DNA of 64,000 bases. Source: CBDFNN01 sp965250215 (GTDB lineage Bacteria; Bacteroidota; Rhodothermia; Rhodothermales; DATKEJ01). The notes under the pieces are model-generated. The model saw only the letters and a program-made list of their open reading frames with translations. It searched no databases and was not told the DNA's origin. The stretch covers positions 2,542,001 to 2,606,000 of the forward strand of contig CBDFNN010000004.1 of the NCBI GenBank assembly GCA_965250215.1, read 5' to 3'. Of the stretch, positions 60,911-64,000 are shown piece by piece (positions within the stretch are counted from its first letter, which is position 1; each line of letters opens with the position of its first letter). A program made the translations under genes and the position numbers.

Positions 60911-63900
60911 CTACTTCAGAAGCACAAGAGACTTAGAAGGAGTAGTGAAGGTCTCTCCAATAGCTCTGTAGATGTAGCTACCACTAGGTAGTAGTGATCC
61001 ATCTATTTTGATTGGACGCGAAGTATTTGCTTCAACCATTCCATCGAACAGAGTTTTGACCTTTCTACCAGTCATATCATATAGCTCTACCCTAACATTC
61101 TGTTGTTCTGCAACAATTAGCTCAAACTTTGCAGTTGGATTGAATGGGTTGGGATAGGCATCTCCGAGTTGGTAATCGTAAGGTAGGGGAACGAGAATCT
61201 CGATTACGTTGGAGTACTCAAAGGCTCCGTCAAAATCGATCTGCTTCAGTCTCGCAGAATACATTCCGAACTTAAGATCGGATTGAGTAAAGCTGTAAGA
61301 ATTTGCAGTTTCGGTAGTTCCGTTTCCTTCGACATAGCCAACAGTCTGCCAGCCTTCACCGGCAAGTCGAAGCTCAACGTCAAATCCAGAATTATTTTCC
61401 TCTGATGCTGTATTCCAGTCGAGTGTGATGTTACCATCAGCATGGAGTCCCCTAAAGGAAGTCAATTCAACCGGTAGGTTGTTAGCTATAACGACTGGAC
61501 AAGGCAACAAGGCACCAGCGATTCCCACACCGGTCTCAGTTGATGATCCGTCTGCACCGTTGCAAAGCGTAACCGTTGTTCCCATGAACACATCATCAAC
61601 AGTCCAACCAACTGATGAAACCGAGTTATCGGTAGCCAATCGGAATCGAACTTGAAGTGGTACGGACTGTAAAGTGACCCCACTTACATCAATTATAGTC
61701 TCGATCCAGCCAAGGTTGCCTGAAAATGCATCTCGGCCTCCGATAGGCGAATCAAAGCTAGATGAAATCGGTCCGTTATATCCGTTGGCTACGAATGAAC
61801 CGCCAGCCACTAGGACATCAACCCAAGTTCCTCCGCCATTGGTGCTAACTTCAATAACACCACCATCGAATCCGCTCTCCGTATTGACGTTATGCAGAAC
61901 TGTGAGCTCTGGTCCATCAATGGCAGCATTTAGATCGAGGTATTGATCAGTTACGACATTGACGTCAGTAGCAAACCAGTTATTTCCACCTGACCCTGGG
62001 CTAGTAGGTCCCAGTGTCCCATGTACCCAGTCAAAACCGGGACTGTTGTTAGAAGGAGTCCAGTTTGTTGCTGTCGTCTGATCATCTTGGAAGATGATAT
62101 TCGAAAATGGAGTCGCTGGAAGAGAAACTATAAGATCGCAAGACGCAGTCACCCCGGCAGCAAGACTAGGGATAGTCCAAGTCCATGTGCCACCTGGAGC
62201 TGATCCGACACCGCAAGTGTCAGAAACGTAGCCTACAGGAACCAAGTTGTCACCACCAAAACTAAACGATGGACTAGTCAACACATCGGATATCACGACA
62301 TTGGTCATCCCAGCCGCAGTGTTGTTAAGGGCGTCAATAGTAATAGTTAGGTCTTCGCCAGCCATAATAGGATCTGGTGCAGCGCTCATCGTCACGATGA
62401 CTTCCAATAGGCACGAGTTTGGCATAGCAAAGCCATTCACCTCATCACCTCTTGCGGTTCCTCCATCGATAGCATCGGCACCATAACCTCGAGGTCCCCA
62501 GGCATTCGCCCAGACTGAACAAGCGTCAACGGCATCACCATTCGCTGCATTCCATGTGTCCAAAGCCGCCATGAAGGCATCTCGAACGTCAAGCTGCGAT
62601 CCGTTACATGGCATCATCTGTAGGGCATCCATGTAGATCTCCATGAATACGTTATTTCCACCTGATCCACTTGGAATGTCAGCATCATAAGGGATTTGAC
62701 TGACGAATTCCCAAGCTACGTCCCATAGGACTGTTGCGAAAACTTCACCAACACCGTGGGGTACTACAGCAGAATTGACATCTTCATAGGTATGGTTATT
62801 TACTGCCATATTGGTCGAATAGGGTTGGGTCCGAACTCCAGGCCCACCAGGTCCTGTTCCGAGTAGCCAAGTTCCGATTCCTCTTGAATCTGTACCAGCA
62901 TCTCCCGGCTCCATTGTGAGCCAAAGACCCCAAAGATCTCCGTATCCCTCACCCGCTTGCTCAGAGTTACTTAGGCAGCTTGTCGTAGCTGGTCCTCCAA
63001 CCATTCTAAGGGAAATTCCGTGTCCATACTCATGAACAACCACTCCGTTATCAAAGTCACCATCTCTTGTTGGTGTTGCAATGTCACAGTTAAACATGTT
63101 CATGGTCGCGTTGCCACCGTCAGGCGGCGTGGACATATTTGCGTTACAGTTTCCGGGCGCCTGAGCGTTCGCAATAACGTAATCACTACCAATACCACCA
63201 CCGGCATTGACTTCCTGGAAGTTTCCTCCGACCTCGTCAAAGCCATAATGCCAAAAGACATCGTGAATGAGGTTGTTCCAATAGAAAAGGTTGATAATTG
63301 CTGCGTCGACATTCGTTGCGGCCGTTGGGTCTAGGGTCAAGTCGAGGGCTACATTACAGTCCAAAGTCGCTCCACAATCTGCCTCCACACCACCTTTTTG
63401 TGCATCAACGTTGTTGCCTTGCGTGGTCTCGTAGGTCAAGGTACCGTCATCGTGCCACCCCAAAGGTGAAGCTGTTGGATCTCCCGTTGTGGCTACAATG
63501 GTACGCCCGTCAGCTGGATTTGGTGGAGCTGAATGATTGGGCGATTCAACGGGCCAGTTGTAGACTGTATAATCATTGGCCCGTCTATTTGGCAATGCCT
63601 TCGCAAAAGCGTAGGGGATAGACTTCGCTGCCGCGACCTCTAAATCAGCCGTCGCCGTCTTATGGTCAGCTGGTAGCCAGTTATCGTTGATAGTCATGTT
63701 TCGCTCGTAGACAATACTACCGTTGTTCGCGTCAACATAAACGTAAGGTGAACTGTCGGAAGTCAAGGACCAGACAGTCATTCCCCATCCGAGACGTACC
63801 TGACCATCGATCTCCATGTACATCAACTCTGCTTTGATGTCGTTAGAGCTAATGCTCGCTGCGGAGTATATGGCAACATTTGGAGCGGTCGAAACAAGTG

Positions 63901-64000
63901 AGAGATCACTTGGATTGGCGCTTATATGGGACATCACCCTGTTAATCGCGTCGTCAGCACTTAGTGAGGCAGATGTAGTGCCAGCTCTGCCAGCAAGATC
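60911..64000 (-). CDS. M36 (fungalysin-like) metallopeptidase with type IX sorting domain, N-terminus beyond window
   Basis: The frame is open to the right edge; 1029 residues are visible and the signal peptide and part of the propeptide are missing. The visible propeptide (WSLTSDSSPYVYVDANNGSIV) is PepSY/FTP-like. The catalytic site is VVHEYGHGISLRMVGG with two zinc His and the Glu base; the third ligand Glu lies in EQAGEGYGDLWG. After it come a DUF11-like Ig domain (DPIMAGEDLTITIDALNN), a jelly-roll-like domain (NNWFATDVNV ... GWTVDDVFM), the VELTSF...DWNTASEENNSGFDVE module and a type IX sorting domain (DAYPNPFNPTAKFEL). It is probably a secreted, broad-specificity protease. Confidence 0.93.
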   Translation of the reverse strand, partial: DLAGRAGTTSASLSADDAINRVMSHISANPSDLSLVSTAPNVAIYSAASISSNDIKAELMYMEIDGQVRLGWGMTVWSLTSDSSPYVYVDANNGSIVYERNMTINDNWLPADHKTATADLEVAAAKSIPYAFAKALPNRRANDYTVYNWPVESPNHSAPPNPADGRTIVATTGDPTASPLGWHDDGTLTYETTQGNNVDAQKGGVEADCGATLDCNVALDLTLDPTAATNVDAAIINLFYWNNLIHDVFWHYGFDEVGGNFQEVNAGGGIGSDYVIANAQAPGNCNANMSTPPDGGNATMNMFNCDIATPTRDGDFDNGVVVHEYGHGISLRMVGGPATTSCLSNSEQAGEGYGDLWGLWLTMEPGDAGTDSRGIGTWLLGTGPGGPGVRTQPYSTNMAVNNHTYEDVNSAVVPHGVGEVFATVLWDVAWEFVSQIPYDADIPSGSGGNNVFMEIYMDALQMMPCNGSQLDVRDAFMAALDTWNAANGDAVDACSVWANAWGPRGYGADAIDGGTARGDEVNGFAMPNSCLLEVIVTMSAAPDPIMAGEDLTITIDALNNTAAGMTNVVISDVLTSPSFSFGGDNLVPVGYVSDTCGVGSAPGGTWTWTIPSLAAGVTASCDLIVSLPATPFSNIIFQDDQTTATNWTPSNNSPGFDWVHGTLGPTSPGSGGNNWFATDVNVVTDQYLDLNAAIDGPELTVLHNVNTESGFDGGVIEVSTNGGGTWVDVLVAGGSFVANGYNGPISSSFDSPIGGRDAFSGNLGWIETIIDVSGVTLQSVPLQVRFRLATDNSVSSVGWTVDDVFMGTTVTLCNGADGSSTETGVGIAGALLPCPVVIANNLPVELTSFRGLHADGNITLDWNTASEENNSGFDVELRLAGEGWQTVGYVEGNGTTETANSYSFTQSDLKFGMYSARLKQIDFDGAFEYSNVIEILVPLPYDYQLGDAYPNPFNPTAKFELIVAEQQNVRVELYDMTGRKVKTLFDGMVEANTSRPIKIDGSLLPSGSYIYRAIGETFTTPSKSLVLLK

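Noticed and set aside
1..64000. Search for mobile elements, phage genes, rRNA and tRNA
   Set aside because: No transposase, integrase, phage structural gene, rRNA or tRNA-like cloverleaf was recognised by eye. A tRNA scan could still find one.

Overview
The window reads as a 64 kb piece of a chromosome from a Gram-negative member of the Bacteroidota/Rhodothermota/Balneolota (FCB) group. The evidence is an ECF sigma - FecR - TonB receptor locus with an STN-type receptor, four large secreted proteins ending in the type IX secretion C-terminal domain (YPNPFN...GxK), many lipoproteins, a VKOR-DsbA fusion, an Lnb-type (DUF4105) lipoprotein acyltransferase and S37, M36 and DUF5117-type peptidases. 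The exact genus cannot be named from sequence alone. No rRNA, tRNA, transposase, phage gene or CRISPR array was seen. Both ends cut a gene: a TonB receptor on the left and an M36 peptidase on the right.

Layout. 1-3.7 kb: minus-strand operon of ECF sigma factor, Spy-like lipoprotein, FecR anti-sigma and TonB receptor. 3.9-8.6 kb: an unknown ORF, VKOR-DsbA, a HipA-like kinase with DUF3037, and a GNAT. 8.7-16.4 kb: extracytoplasmic sugar-oxidation genes (DUF1080 lipoprotein, PQQ dehydrogenase with built-in cytochrome c, DUF1080/FG-GAP protein, PmoA-like lipoprotein), interrupted by a cyclic-nucleotide-gated channel and a remnant of a type IX-secreted protein. 16.7-23.6 kb: one giant surface protein with 13 Ig-like repeats. 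24-32.8 kb: metallopeptidase, a second ECF sigma with Hsp20, RecQ, Lnb homologue, endonuclease III with a zinc ribbon. 32.9-46 kb: housekeeping block (gpmI, Nudix, purM, plsY-gpsA, AlbA_2 protein, S37 peptidase, topoisomerase IV parC-parE). 46-51.4 kb: minus-strand operon of three SurA/PpiD-like foldases plus a MoxR ATPase. 51.7-64 kb: ECF sigma with zinc anti-sigma, gltX, acyl-CoA mutase, an RNA methyltransferase and three secreted proteins.

The most striking pattern lies between the genes. Most longer intergenic gaps carry short arrays of 7- or 8-nt units from several unrelated families (ACCAAAA, CTGACGA, GGAACAC, TCGGACTA, GAGGAGT, ACCCGCA). In almost every case the unit reads one way in front of a start codon and as its reverse complement after a stop codon, in the sense of the neighbouring gene. 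Tandem gene pairs therefore enclose inverted arrays that could fold into hairpins. Some arrays run into coding sequence: the first codons of gpmI, the stop codon of the PQQ dehydrogenase and in-frame stretches of the TonB receptor. I do not recognise this as a described element. The heptanucleotide STRRs of heterocystous cyanobacteria are the nearest precedent known to me, and the strand rule is the part most worth testing.
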